Positions 1-8,471 are shown, counted from the stretch's first letter. The stretch is DNA of 15,536 nt from Tissierellia bacterium (GCA_012728775.1 JAAYEN010000340.1:1-15536); one strand, 5' to 3'. Program-made: numbers and translations. Notes: generated by a model from the sequence alone, not told the origin.

Positions 1-317
1 TCATCAGATTCGAAAAATAACTCTCTTCTTTCAGAGTGTCCAACAATAGCATATTCTACACCCATATCCTTTAACATTAATCCAGATATTTCTCCCGTAT
101 ATGCACCACTTTCTTCGAAGTAAACATTTTGAGCTCCTAATTTTATTTTAGTGTCTAAAATTTCATTACTGACAGGATAAATAGAAGTAAAAGGAACACA
201 AATGGCTACTTCACCCGAAGTATTCTTAATTACTTCTTTTAGTTTAGATACAAATTCAATAGACTCCTTTGGAGTCATGTTCATTTTCCAATTTCCTGCA
301 ATTAAAGATTTTCTCAT
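1..317 (-). CDS. tpiA: Triosephosphate isomerase, N-terminal part (cut by window edge)
   Basis: Interconverts dihydroxyacetone phosphate and glyceraldehyde 3-phosphate in cytoplasmic glycolysis. The visible 105 codons begin [13 protein letters not shown], the classic TIM start, with substrate-binding Asn9 and Lys11. They continue through [18 protein letters not shown] to [10 protein letters not shown], where His94 is the catalytic electrophile. The catalytic Glu lies in the missing C-terminal part, beyond base 1. The ATG (317-315) overlaps the pgk stop by one base (TAATG). An AGAGGA ribosome binding site, 6 bases upstream at 329-324, lies inside the end of pgk, so translation is probably coupled to pgk. 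It is the third gene of a gap-pgk-tpiA block. Nothing in the visible part suggests damage; truncation is only by the window edge. Confidence 0.97.
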   Translation of the reverse strand, partial: MRKSLIAGNWKMNMTPKESIEFVSKLKEVIKNTSGEVAICVPFTSIYPVSNEILDTKIKLGAQNVYFEESGAYTGEISGLMLKDMGVEYAIVGHSERRELFFESD

Positions 318-1504
318 TATTTATCCTCTATACAACTTATACCTGGCAACTCTTTACCTTCAAGTAACTCAAGGCTAGCTCCACCACCTGTAGATACATG
401 TGTTATTTTTTCACTTAATCCTGCTTTTTCTACAGCTGCTGCGGAATCACCACCACCAATAATTGTGATTGCATCAGAATTAGCTAATATATTTGCAATT
501 TCAAAAGTTCCATTTGCAAATTTATCTAATTCAAAAACTCCTGCTGGACCATTCCAAATTACTGTTTTTGCTCCGTCGAGGGCATTTTTGATTAATTCTA
601 TAGTTTTAGGTCCAATGTCTAGAGCCATTTTATCTGCAGGAATTTGAGCCACAGATACTACTTCAGTCTCTGCATTTTCATCAATTTCTGTAGCAACTAT
701 TTCATCTACAGGTAAAACTAGTTCGACATTTTTTTCTTTCGCTTTCTCAATTAATTCTTTTGCGAGGTCAAGTTTATCATCTTCTACTAAAGAAGTACCA
801 ACTTCATAGCCTTTTGCTTTAGAAAAAGTATTAGCCATCGCACCAACTATTACAATTTTATCAACTAAGCCTAATAAATTTTCTATAACTCCAATTTTAT
901 CAGAAACTTTAGCTCCGCCTAATATTGCTACAAAAGGTCTTTCGGGATTTTCTATAGCTTTTCCCATTATAGATATTTCTTTTTCTACAAGAAATCCTAC
1001 TGCTGATGGTAAGTTAGAAGCTATTCCCACATTTGAAGCGTGAGCTCTGTGAGATGTTCCAAAAGCATCATTTACATATAATTCCCCTAAATCAGAAAGA
1101 TTTTTTGAAAATTCTTCATCATTCTTTTCTTCACCATTTACAAATCTAGTATTTTGTAAAAGAGCAACTTCTCCATCTTTCAAATTTAATATTTCGTTTT
1201 TTGTTTTTTCAGATACAACATTATCATCATTTAAAAATTTTACAGTTGTTCCTAGTAATTCTTCCAGCCTTTTAGCAACTAGTTCTAACGAATACTTAGG
1301 ATTTGCTTCACCTTTTGGTCTGCCTAAATGAGACATAAGAATAACTTTTGCACCTTGGCCCATTAGATATTTAATTGTAGGCAAAGATTCAACTATTCTT
1401 TTATCATCACTGATTGCACCGTCTTGAATAGGCACGTTAAAATCGCATCTGACTAAAACTCTCTTGCCTGAGTAGTCAAAATCTTTTAAAGTTTTTTTAT
1501 TCAT
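317..1504 (-). CDS. pgk: Phosphoglycerate kinase
   Basis: Transfers the acyl phosphate of 1,3-bisphosphoglycerate to ADP, the first ATP-forming step of glycolysis. The 395-residue length is normal for a bacterial PGK. Visible signatures are VRCDFNVP (18-25), SHLGRPKG (58-65), [13 protein letters not shown] (145-157), the nucleotide-binding GGAKVSDK (196-203), GGGDS (350-354) and STGGGAS (371-377). A longer reading from a TTG at 1519 would add five residues (MGGKY), but that TTG overlaps the GGGAGG ribosome binding site (1517-1512). The ATG at 1504, 7 bases downstream of that site, is the correct start and puts NKKTLKDF at the N terminus as in the family. A small oddity is Gln117 in LLQNTRF, where most PGKs have LLEN. 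Downstream, the stop overlaps the tpiA start by one base. Upstream, a hairpin separates it from gap. Confidence 0.97.
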   Translation of the reverse strand: MNKKTLKDFDYSGKRVLVRCDFNVPIQDGAISDDKRIVESLPTIKYLMGQGAKVILMSHLGRPKGEANPKYSLELVAKRLEELLGTTVKFLNDDNVVSEKTKNEILNLKDGEVALLQNTRFVNGEEKNDEEFSKNLSDLGELYVNDAFGTSHRAHASNVGIASNLPSAVGFLVEKEISIMGKAIENPERPFVAILGGAKVSDKIGVIENLLGLVDKIVIVGAMANTFSKAKGYEVGTSLVEDDKLDLAKELIEKAKEKNVELVLPVDEIVATEIDENAETEVVSVAQIPADKMALDIGPKTIELIKNALDGAKTVIWNGPAGVFELDKFANGTFEIANILANSDAITIIGGGDSAAAVEKAGLSEKITHVSTGGGASLELLEGKELPGISCIEDK

Positions 1505-1511
1505 ATATTTT

Positions 1512-1517
1512 CCTCCC
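1512..1517 (-). promoter_or_regulatory. Ribosome binding site deciding the pgk start
   Basis: GGGAGG lies 7 bases before the ATG at 1504-1502. It overlaps an in-frame TTG (1519-1517) that would otherwise give a five-residue extension, so the ATG is favoured. Confidence 0.85.
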
Positions 1518-1532
1518 AATATAATAAATAAA

Positions 1533-1559
1533 CACTGCGGAATCTAAGATCCCACAGTG
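1533..1559 (-). promoter_or_regulatory. Intercistronic hairpin between gap and pgk
   Basis: In the minus-strand RNA the arms 1559-1548 and 1544-1533 form a continuous 12-bp stem with a UUA loop. Ten pairs are Watson-Crick, and two are G-U wobbles that would be C-A mismatches in a plus-strand RNA, so the structure is specific to the gap-pgk transcript. It lies 10 bases past the gap stop and about 16 bases before the pgk ribosome binding site. The sequence after the stem is A/U-rich (UUUAUUUAUUAUAUU) without an uninterrupted U run. A 3'-end stabiliser, an RNase processing boundary or a leaky terminator setting GAPDH above PGK levels are all possible; the sequence does not decide between them. 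Confidence 0.75.
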
Positions 1560-1569
1560 CTTAAATTTG

Positions 1570-2577
1570 TTACATTTTTCCAGCAACGTATTTTGTAAGG
1601 TCTAGAACTCTTTGCGCATATCCCCACTCATTATCATACCAAGATACCAATTTTACCATCTTGTCTTTTACTAATGTTAGACTTGAGTCGAAAATAGAAG
1701 AATTATTTTCTCCTATTATATCTGTGGAAACTAGTGGTTCGTCAGTATATTTTAAAATACCTTTTAATTCATTTTCTGCTGCATTTTTGAATACAGAATT
1801 GATTTCTTCAACAGTTGCCTCTTTTGAAAGTTCAAAAGTAACATCTACCAATGATCCAGTTATTACAGGTACTCTAAGTGCATATCCAGTAAGTTTTCCT
1901 TTAACTTCAGGTAATACCTCTGCTACTGCTTGTGCTGCACCTGTTGTAGTTGGAATAATATTTAATGCAGCTGCTCTAGCACGTCTTAAATCTTTGTGCT
2001 TATTATCCATTATATTTTGATCATTAGTATAAGCGTGTATAGTAGTCATCAATCCTCTTTCAATACCAAAGTTTTCTAGAACTACTTTAGTAACAGGGGC
2101 TAAACAGTTTGTAGTACAAGATGCATTCGAAATAATATTGTCAGTTTCAGGATTATAAGTTTCTTCATTTACACCCATTACTATTGTTCTATCTACGCCT
2201 TTTCCCGGTGCCGTTAAAATAACTTTTTTAGCTCCAGCGGTTAGATGTTTTGCAAGTCCTTCTTTATCTCTGAATGCACCTGTAGAATCAATTACAATTT
2301 CTACTCCTAATTCTGACCATGGAATTTCTTCTGGGTTTCTGTTATTAGTGAATTTAATTTTATCTCCATTTATTACTAGTCCTTCTTCGTAAGGTTCAAC
2401 TGTTCCTTCGAATCTTCCATAAGCAGAGTCATATTTGAACAGATGGGAGAATGTTTCCATATCCCCAGTTGCATTTATTGCAACTATTTCAAATCCTTCA
2501 AATCCACATTCATAGTAACCTCTAACAACATCCCTTCCAATTCTACCAAATCCGTTTACTCCTACTTTAATAGACAT
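1570..2577 (-). CDS. gap: Type I glyceraldehyde-3-phosphate dehydrogenase
   Basis: Oxidises and phosphorylates glyceraldehyde 3-phosphate to 1,3-bisphosphoglycerate. The 335-residue protein has the N-terminal Rossmann motif NGFGRIG (8-14), the active site SNASCTTN with nucleophile Cys154, base His181 in HAYTNDQ, and the C-terminal SWYDNEWGYAQRV. An upstream in-frame ATG at 2592 would add five residues (MEEIN), but it overlaps the GGAGGAG ribosome binding site at 2590-2584. The ATG at 2577, 6 bases after that site, is chosen. Cofactor residues are unusual: NAD-specific enzymes have Asp after VN/IN at the end of beta-strand 2 (Asp32 in the Geobacillus enzyme), but here it is Ala36 (INATGD). The usual Leu-Pro before HKDLRRAR is Asn192-Lys193. 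These resemble B. subtilis GapB and suggest relaxed or NADP-directed specificity (inference). It is first in gap-pgk-tpiA, 68 bases after rpoN, with a hairpin downstream. Confidence 0.97.
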   Translation of the reverse strand: MSIKVGVNGFGRIGRDVVRGYYECGFEGFEIVAINATGDMETFSHLFKYDSAYGRFEGTVEPYEEGLVINGDKIKFTNNRNPEEIPWSELGVEIVIDSTGAFRDKEGLAKHLTAGAKKVILTAPGKGVDRTIVMGVNEETYNPETDNIISNASCTTNCLAPVTKVVLENFGIERGLMTTIHAYTNDQNIMDNKHKDLRRARAAALNIIPTTTGAAQAVAEVLPEVKGKLTGYALRVPVITGSLVDVTFELSKEATVEEINSVFKNAAENELKGILKYTDEPLVSTDIIGENNSSIFDSSLTLVKDKMVKLVSWYDNEWGYAQRVLDLTKYVAGKM

Positions 2578-2583
2578 ATTAAT

Positions 2584-2590
2584 CTCCTCC
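2584..2590 (-). promoter_or_regulatory. Ribosome binding site deciding the gap start
   Basis: GGAGGAG lies 6 bases before the ATG at 2577-2575. The alternative in-frame ATG at 2592-2590 overlaps this site and has no site of its own. Confidence 0.85.
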
Positions 2591-2604
2591 ATATCTTTAA
2601 TTGT

Positions 2605-2634
2605 TTAATATTTACCCAATAATCTAACATTCAA
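2605..2634 (-). promoter_or_regulatory. Possible sigma-A promoter for gap-pgk-tpiA
   Basis: In the rpoN-gap gap, TTGAAT (2634-2629) and TATTAA (2610-2605) are 18 bases apart, each matching 4 of 6 consensus positions. The region is AT-rich, so chance matches are likely. I see no sigma-54 element (TGGCAC-N5-TTGCA) and no clear operator palindrome here. High glycolytic expression makes an internal promoter plausible. Confidence 0.3.
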
Positions 2635-2645
2635 AAATTCAAATA

Positions 2646-3962
2646 TCAATATCTCTTTCTTTTACTTGAACTTAATATTCCCATCCCATCCCTATATTTA
2701 GCTACTGTCCTTCTAGATATCTTAAAACCTAAATCATTTAATCTGTTAGTAATATCTTGGTCTGAAATTGGTTTCAATTTATCTTCAGTTTCAATAGTAG
2801 TACGAATAAATAGCTTTATTTCTTCTACAGAGACTTCTCCACTTTCAGTTTCAATTCCTCCTGTAAAAAAATCTTTTAATTCGATAATTTTATTTGGAGT
2901 TTGAATGTACTTTCCGTTTACTGTTCTTGAAATTGTAGATTCATGAACATCAACCTCATTTGCTATTTCTTTCATAGTCATAGGAATTAAATGACCTTTA
3001 TCTAATAGAAACTCTTTTTGCTTCTCACATATCGCTGTTGCAACTGTTAATATAGTTTCTCTTCTTTGTTCTATACTTCTTATAATCCAATTAGTGCTTT
3101 TGAATTTTTCTTTCAAATAAGCCTTGGCATCTAATTCTATATTAGTTTTTAATAAATCCCTATAAAAACTATTTTGGCTTACTTTTGGAAAAGACTCTTC
3201 ATTGAAAGATAAGATTAATCTATCTCCTTCAATTTCTAATATCAAATCAGGAATAATAAATTTCACAGGATTATCCGTAAAACTTATAAACTGTCCCGGT
3301 CTTGGGTTTAATTGTCTTATTTTATCAAAACTTTCTTGAATCTCTTTGTTGCTTTTACTATACTTATTTGCTAAAAACTCAACACGATTTTCTGCTAAAT
3401 CTACCAAATCCTCAATTATAATCGATTTAGTTACTTCGTCAAAGTTTTTTTCTTCAGCTTGCTTTAAAAGACATTCTGAAAGGCTTGTTGCACAAATACC
3501 AGTGGGATAAAAATCTTGTAGAATCTTAAGAACTTTTTTGACTTTCATAAAAGAAAACTTATATCTATTTGAAAATTCGTATAAATCTCCTTCTATATAT
3601 CCATTTTCATTCATTAATCCTAAAAGATATTCTCCAATACTACGTTCTTCGTCTTCTAAGTCTATTGAAATCAATTGCTCGTACATATACTCGTAAAGGG
3701 TTTCTTGTGCAGAAACAAATTTGTCAAAGCCTATATCTTCTTCTGAATCACTTTCATCCTTTTGACTATAAGACTTTGAACCTGAGTAATAATCAAATTC
3801 AATGCTTCCAAATTCCACTTCAATCGTAGGATTTTCTTCTGTTTCTTTCGTTAGAAAATCAACTAATTCAAAATGATTATATTGTAAAATTTCTATGGAT
3901 TGACGTAGCTCTGTCGTCATTGCTAATTTTTGAGTTTGTTGTAAAGAGATGTCCAATCGCAT
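2646..3962 (-). CDS. rpoN: RNA polymerase sigma-54 factor
   Basis: Directs core RNA polymerase to -24/-12 promoters, which need an AAA+ enhancer-binding activator to open. The 438-residue protein has all expected parts: a Gln/Leu-rich region I at 1-50 (ISLQQTQKLAMTTELRQSIEIL, ending EENP), an acidic linker (about 68-80), a core-binding domain (about 85-270), a helix-turn-helix (MTMKEIANEVDVHESTISR, 328-346) and the RpoN box SRRTVAKYRD (416-425; consensus ARRTVAKYRE). The start is ATG 3962, with only a weak GTGAG in front, 9 bases after the pulA stop, so it is likely translated from the glycogen-operon message. No enhancer-binding protein is encoded in the window, so its targets cannot be read from context. 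It sits directly before gap, where many clostridia carry rpoN, then cggR, then gap. Confidence 0.97.
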   Translation of the reverse strand: MRLDISLQQTQKLAMTTELRQSIEILQYNHFELVDFLTKETEENPTIEVEFGSIEFDYYSGSKSYSQKDESDSEEDIGFDKFVSAQETLYEYMYEQLISIDLEDEERSIGEYLLGLMNENGYIEGDLYEFSNRYKFSFMKVKKVLKILQDFYPTGICATSLSECLLKQAEEKNFDEVTKSIIIEDLVDLAENRVEFLANKYSKSNKEIQESFDKIRQLNPRPGQFISFTDNPVKFIIPDLILEIEGDRLILSFNEESFPKVSQNSFYRDLLKTNIELDAKAYLKEKFKSTNWIIRSIEQRRETILTVATAICEKQKEFLLDKGHLIPMTMKEIANEVDVHESTISRTVNGKYIQTPNKIIELKDFFTGGIETESGEVSVEEIKLFIRTTIETEDKLKPISDQDITNRLNDLGFKISRRTVAKYRDGMGILSSSKRKRY

Positions 3963-3971
3963 AGGCTCACA

Positions 3972-5900
3972 TCATTTCTTAATCTTAATATAAAACACTT
4001 CAGTACTTAATCCTTTAACTACGACATCGAAAATATTTATTTCCTTAAAGTCGTTAGTCAAACCATTTTTGTCAAATATTTTTGTAACTTCTACATTTTC
4101 TAAACTTACTCTGTTTTTATAATCCTTACTTAAGGATTTCAAAACTATATTAGGATCGACATAGATGTCTTTTATTGAGGCATTGTGATAAATTACATAA
4201 GCTTCATCCTCTTGAACAATTACATATCCTATCATGGGATTTAGTTTCATATCCAAAAAAAATAAATTTTTTCTTATGTCTATTCTATCATATTTTGCAA
4301 AAGCTGTAATATTTTTTCTAAGATAAATTAAATCTTTAACATATTGATAGAAATCATTGTTTTGAACTTTTAAAGACCAATTTATTTCATTTAAACTAGC
4401 TGGACCATTATAGGTGTTGGAAACTCCATTTTTCGAACGCAAGAATTCATTACCTTCATGAATGAAAGGAATACCAAAAGATGTAAATAAAATTCCATGG
4501 ACTAGTTTATTTACATCAAATCGAACAAATTCATCAGCTCCCCTTAACGCTAGATTTATTTTATCTGTCAATATTAAATCATCATGAGAATTTGCATAAT
4601 TAATGGATTCCGTAGGATTAAAAGTAAACCCCTTGTGTAGAGAATCAAAACTAATTGAACCAGAAATTCCTTGTTCAACACAAATTTTTTTATTAAAATC
4701 CCCCATAACAAATCCTAAGCCTCTCCCGTTATTATCACCTTTAATACAATCTCTAAAAGTATCGTTAAAGCATGCATAGCCCTTGTTCATTTGGGATCCC
4801 TTTGTAACCATTTTCCTATCATCTAAAGTTGTATAACCACCTGTCCATGGCTCACCATAAATTAAAACATCTTCATCTATTCCCTTTGCCATTTCTACTA
4901 CAGATTCCATGGTATCTATATCTATTAAGCCCATAAGATCGAAACGAAATCCATCTATCTTATATTCTTCCATCCAATATTTAACAGAATCCAAAATAAA
5001 TTTTCTATACATTGGTCGTTGGGTATCCATTTCTGTACCTACCCCTGCTCCATTGGAAAGTGTGCCATCATATCTATATCTTAAATAGTAACCGGGAAAT
5101 AAAGTTTCAAAGTTAGATCTTTTCCCTCTATATACATGATTATAAACAACATCTAAAACTACTTTTATTCCTGATTCATGAAGTTTCATAATCATGGTTT
5201 TTAATTCATAGATTCTATTCTTAGGACAGTTTGGTTTTGTTGAATAGGAACCTTCAGGCACATTAAATAATTCAGGGTCATAACCCCAATTATAATTTTT
5301 ATCTTCAAAAAATTTTTCTTCTCTCTCATCTACCGTTAAAAAATCATAAATAGGCATAAGATGCACATGGGTAATGCCCATTTCTAATAAATGGTCAATC
5401 CCAGTAGAATAACCATGCAAATTTGTGCCAGATTCTACAACTCCTAAAAATTTTCCTCTATTCTTTACATTAGAGTTTTTTGAGTAGGTGAAGTCCTTAA
5501 TATGCATTTCATAAATAATAGCTTCAGATACTTTGATATTAGGTCTACGATGATTTTCCCATCCCAAAGGATTAGTTTCTTTCAAATCTATAATTGCAGA
5601 TTTTTTAGAATTTTGAGATGCTGAAATTGAATATGGATCCGTTACTTCAGATTTTCCATCAGTAATATAAGTGTAAAACTTATCCTTCAAATCTCCATTT
5701 ACTGTAATATGAAAAATTCCATTTTCATCTTTTATCATATTGTAGTCTTTACCAACTATAGCTTCTGCTTCATCGTAAATTCTGAGTCTTAAATCTTTAT
5801 TTGGGGGACTAAACACTCTAAAGGTAGATTTCTCCTTTGAATATATTAGTCCCATTTCCACATCCGAAAATAGTTCATGTGGTTTTATTTTTGAGTTCAT
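3972..5900 (-). CDS. pulA: Type I pullulanase (glycogen/alpha-glucan debranching, GH13)
   Basis: Hydrolyses alpha-1,6 branch linkages in glycogen-like glucans. The 642-residue protein has an N-terminal CBM48-like beta domain (about 10-100), the type I pullulanase signature YNWGYDP (203-209), and the GH13 catalytic regions DVVYNHV (250-256), GFRFDLMG with nucleophile Asp321, YGEPW with acid/base Glu350, and NSHDDL with the third Asp at 440. A C-terminal all-beta domain follows (about 560-642). There is no signal peptide or membrane segment, so it acts in the cytoplasm, in keeping with a role on stored glycogen rather than external pullulan. Its ATG directly follows the glgA stop (TAG-ATG, no spacer), with only a distant AGGA, so translational coupling to glgA is likely. 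A GlgX-type debranching role is possible, but the YNWGYDP motif favours pullulanase. Confidence 0.93.
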   Translation of the reverse strand: MNSKIKPHELFSDVEMGLIYSKEKSTFRVFSPPNKDLRLRIYDEAEAIVGKDYNMIKDENGIFHITVNGDLKDKFYTYITDGKSEVTDPYSISASQNSKKSAIIDLKETNPLGWENHRRPNIKVSEAIIYEMHIKDFTYSKNSNVKNRGKFLGVVESGTNLHGYSTGIDHLLEMGITHVHLMPIYDFLTVDEREEKFFEDKNYNWGYDPELFNVPEGSYSTKPNCPKNRIYELKTMIMKLHESGIKVVLDVVYNHVYRGKRSNFETLFPGYYLRYRYDGTLSNGAGVGTEMDTQRPMYRKFILDSVKYWMEEYKIDGFRFDLMGLIDIDTMESVVEMAKGIDEDVLIYGEPWTGGYTTLDDRKMVTKGSQMNKGYACFNDTFRDCIKGDNNGRGLGFVMGDFNKKICVEQGISGSISFDSLHKGFTFNPTESINYANSHDDLILTDKINLALRGADEFVRFDVNKLVHGILFTSFGIPFIHEGNEFLRSKNGVSNTYNGPASLNEINWSLKVQNNDFYQYVKDLIYLRKNITAFAKYDRIDIRKNLFFLDMKLNPMIGYVIVQEDEAYVIYHNASIKDIYVDPNIVLKSLSKDYKNRVSLENVEVTKIFDKNGLTNDFKEINIFDVVVKGLSTEVFYIKIKK

Positions 5901-7334
5901 CTATAATTTAATAATCCTATCATAATATTTCAAATATAAATCACAAGACATATCCCAACTGAAATCCTTTTTCATTGCAGATTTTATTATGCCTTGAAAT
6001 GCTTTTTTGTCACCATATATTTCAGTGGCAATTTTAACAGTATCTAGCATCTCGTGGGCATTAATATTAGAAAAGCTAAATCCCGTTCCTTCACCAGTAT
6101 ATTTGTTGTAAGCTTCAACAGTATCCTTTAAACCTCCTGTTTCTCTTACTATTGGTATAGTGCCATATCTCATAGAAATAAGCTGAGATATTCCACATGG
6201 CTCGGCTATTGAAGGCATTAAATATAAATCAGCAGCTGAATAAATTTTATGAGAATGGACTTCATTAAAATATATTCTAGCAGACATTTTATCTCTAAAG
6301 ATTCTATCATAAAACTCTAGCATCTCTTCATATTTACGCTCTCCAGTACCCAATACTACAAATTGAATATCTAATTGGAGCATTTCTCCTAAAATATAGT
6401 CTAATAGGTCAACACCTTTTAAATCTACTAAACGAGTAACCATAGCTATCAGCGGGACATCTTCTCTTACTGGTAAATCAAAAAGTTTTTGTAATTCCAA
6501 TTTGTTTTTAACTTTTTCTTCAATAGTATCTAAATCGTAATTATAATCAATCCATTTATCTGTTTTAGGATTGTATTTATCATAATCAATTCCATTTACG
6601 ATTCCCACGAGCTTTCTTTCATGTTTTCTAATTATGCCATCTAAACCCTCACCAAAATAAGGATATGTTATTTCATGGGCATATGTCTCAGATACTGTAG
6701 TAAGCAAATCACAATATACTATTCCTGCTTTCATCATATTAATAGCGTCATAGAATTTAATACCATCTTCATGAAAATATTCAGTAGAAAGTCCCATAAG
6801 GGGAATCATCCCATTAGCAGGGAAAACTCCTTGGTACTTAATATTGTGAATAGTATAAGCAGTCTTAATACCTTGATAAAATCCATCTCCCCTAGCAAAG
6901 TCCTTAATATATAATGGGATAAGTCCTGAATGCCAGTCATTAGCATGGACAATATCTGGTTTAATATCTAAAAATCTTAAAAGTTGAACACATGCCTTGG
7001 AAAAGTAAACAAATCTTTCACCATCGTCACCTTGGCCATAGATAGTATTTCGATTAAAATAGTATTCATTGTCAATAAAGTAAAAGTCAACTCCATCTTT
7101 AACTATTTTAAAAACTCCAACATGCTGTCTTCTCCAGTCAATATCTACAAAATAACTGCCAATATATTCCATTTGCTCCTTATATTCAAAGGGTATTTGA
7201 CCATATAAGGGCATGACAACAGAGATATCTTCTCCTTTTTCTTTAAATGCCTTGGGTAATGAACCTGCTACGTCCGCCAACCCTCCAGTTTTGACAAATG
7301 GAGATGCCTCAGCTGCTATATAAAATATTTTCAT
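5901..7334 (-). CDS. glgA: Glycogen synthase (ADP-glucose dependent, GT5)
   Basis: Extends alpha-1,4-glucan chains using ADP-glucose. The 477-residue length is standard for bacterial GlgA. The N-terminal KTGGLADV motif starts at Lys15 (same position as E. coli Lys15). Other residues are His163 in TIHNIKYQG, Arg301 and Lys306 in TRLVDLKG, and Glu378 in PSIAEPCGISQL, all expected sugar-nucleotide or catalytic-site residues of the GT-B fold. KTGGL marks it as an ADP-glucose enzyme rather than a UDP-glucose GT3 type. The start ATG 7334 has AAAGGA upstream inside the glgD end, with 3 bases between the genes. It is followed without spacer by pulA. Confidence 0.97.
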   Translation of the reverse strand: MKIFYIAAEASPFVKTGGLADVAGSLPKAFKEKGEDISVVMPLYGQIPFEYKEQMEYIGSYFVDIDWRRQHVGVFKIVKDGVDFYFIDNEYYFNRNTIYGQGDDGERFVYFSKACVQLLRFLDIKPDIVHANDWHSGLIPLYIKDFARGDGFYQGIKTAYTIHNIKYQGVFPANGMIPLMGLSTEYFHEDGIKFYDAINMMKAGIVYCDLLTTVSETYAHEITYPYFGEGLDGIIRKHERKLVGIVNGIDYDKYNPKTDKWIDYNYDLDTIEEKVKNKLELQKLFDLPVREDVPLIAMVTRLVDLKGVDLLDYILGEMLQLDIQFVVLGTGERKYEEMLEFYDRIFRDKMSARIYFNEVHSHKIYSAADLYLMPSIAEPCGISQLISMRYGTIPIVRETGGLKDTVEAYNKYTGEGTGFSFSNINAHEMLDTVKIATEIYGDKKAFQGIIKSAMKKDFSWDMSCDLYLKYYDRIIKL

Positions 7335-7337
7335 AGT

Positions 7338-8462
7338 TTATTCCTTTTCTGCTACTTCTGATTTCCCAACAATATAAGGTTGATTTACACTGCCTACTAG
7401 ACTTACTTCCTTTTCTACTACAGAATATTTGTCTATTATACTATTTACAACAACTGCACCTTCTTCAATTATAGTTTTTTGCATAATAATTGAATTCTTT
7501 ACGATTGCATTTTTACCAATTTTTACTCCTCTAAAGATAATAGAGTTCTCGACATCCCCTTCAATTTCACAGCCATTAGCAATTAAACTATTTTCCACTT
7601 CTGGGTAATCTCTATAAATTGTAGAAGGTTCATCCTTAGTCTTAGTCATTACTCTACCGTTATTAATAAACAATTCATTGAAATTGTTCATATCAAGTAA
7701 ACTTAGATTTGCATGGAAATAAGTTCTAGCGTCTTTAATTATTTCTACAAAACCATCTATTGCATAAGACATAATATTTAATGTGTTTTTGTTTTTAATA
7801 ATCGCGTCTTTTAAAGAAGATGCATTTCCTTTTTCTACAGATTCTTTTATAAGTTTTATTAACACTTCTTTTTTAATAAATAGAGTATTAATGTACATAT
7901 TGAATTCTGTTTCTGTACCTAGATTTATACCAATATTAGTTACATATCCTTGTTGATCTAGATGAAGTTTATCTGTATTTACGTATTCTCCTGTATTATC
8001 TGATTGTTTAACATACATCAATAATATATCAGCACCTGTCTCTATAAACTTCTTATAAGCATCATCTAAATCTTTCATGAAAATTACATTTGAGTCTTGT
8101 ACCATTACATTTTCTTCTTTAGTCGTTTCTAAAAAACTTAATGTGCTATAAAAATCAGCCAAGTCTCCAAGACGCTCAATAGAAAGTTCTTGTGTAATTG
8201 GAGGATATAGAAATAGACCTTGGAATCTGGAATTCAAATTCCATGGTTTTCCATCGGATAGATGATCCATTGTGGATCGAATTTTTTCGCCAGTGTATAT
8301 TGCCACAGTTTTTATACCGTTATTTACCATATTTGAGATGCATACGTCAACTAAACGATATCTACTTGCAAAGGGCAACATGTAAACTGGTCTATTTTTA
8401 CAAAGGGAATTGAAATTCGCCTCTAAATTTGTATTATTTAATATTCCAATAAAGTTATCCAT
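7338..8462 (-). CDS. glgD: Glucose-1-phosphate adenylyltransferase, regulatory subunit GlgD
   Basis: Non-catalytic partner of GlgC in the GlgCD ADP-glucose pyrophosphorylase of Firmicutes. The 374-residue protein shares the GlgC layout: a nucleotidyltransferase domain (1 to about 260), then a left-handed beta-helix with hexapeptide repeats (about 285-350). Family landmarks are MLPFASRYRLVDVCISNMVNNGI (28-50) and STMDHLSDGKPWNLN (63-77). The pyrophosphorylase loop GGxGxRL is replaced by NNTN (9-12), and the catalytic SGDH of GlgC becomes DSNV (Asn125), so no activity of its own is expected. In Bacillus and Geobacillus, GlgD raises activity of GlgC (known for the family). The start ATG 8462 has AGGAGG, and the glgC stop lies within the same stretch (TAGGAGG). 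Confidence 0.95.
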   Translation of the reverse strand: MDNFIGILNNTNLEANFNSLCKNRPVYMLPFASRYRLVDVCISNMVNNGIKTVAIYTGEKIRSTMDHLSDGKPWNLNSRFQGLFLYPPITQELSIERLGDLADFYSTLSFLETTKEENVMVQDSNVIFMKDLDDAYKKFIETGADILLMYVKQSDNTGEYVNTDKLHLDQQGYVTNIGINLGTETEFNMYINTLFIKKEVLIKLIKESVEKGNASSLKDAIIKNKNTLNIMSYAIDGFVEIIKDARTYFHANLSLLDMNNFNELFINNGRVMTKTKDEPSTIYRDYPEVENSLIANGCEIEGDVENSIIFRGVKIGKNAIVKNSIIMQKTIIEEGAVVVNSIIDKYSVVEKEVSLVGSVNQPYIVGKSEVAEKE

Positions 8463-8471
8463 AATTTCCTC

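Noticed and set aside
1533..1559. gap-pgk hairpin as a full terminator
   Set aside because: No uninterrupted U tract follows, and pgk and tpiA downstream have no clear promoter of their own, so complete termination is unlikely.
5416..5430. Minus-strand TGGCAC-N4-TTGCA resembling a sigma-54 promoter inside pulA, near rpoN
   Set aside because: The spacer is one base too short for the strict -24/-12 geometry, and the bases encode a GTNLHG stretch of pulA that is explained by coding.
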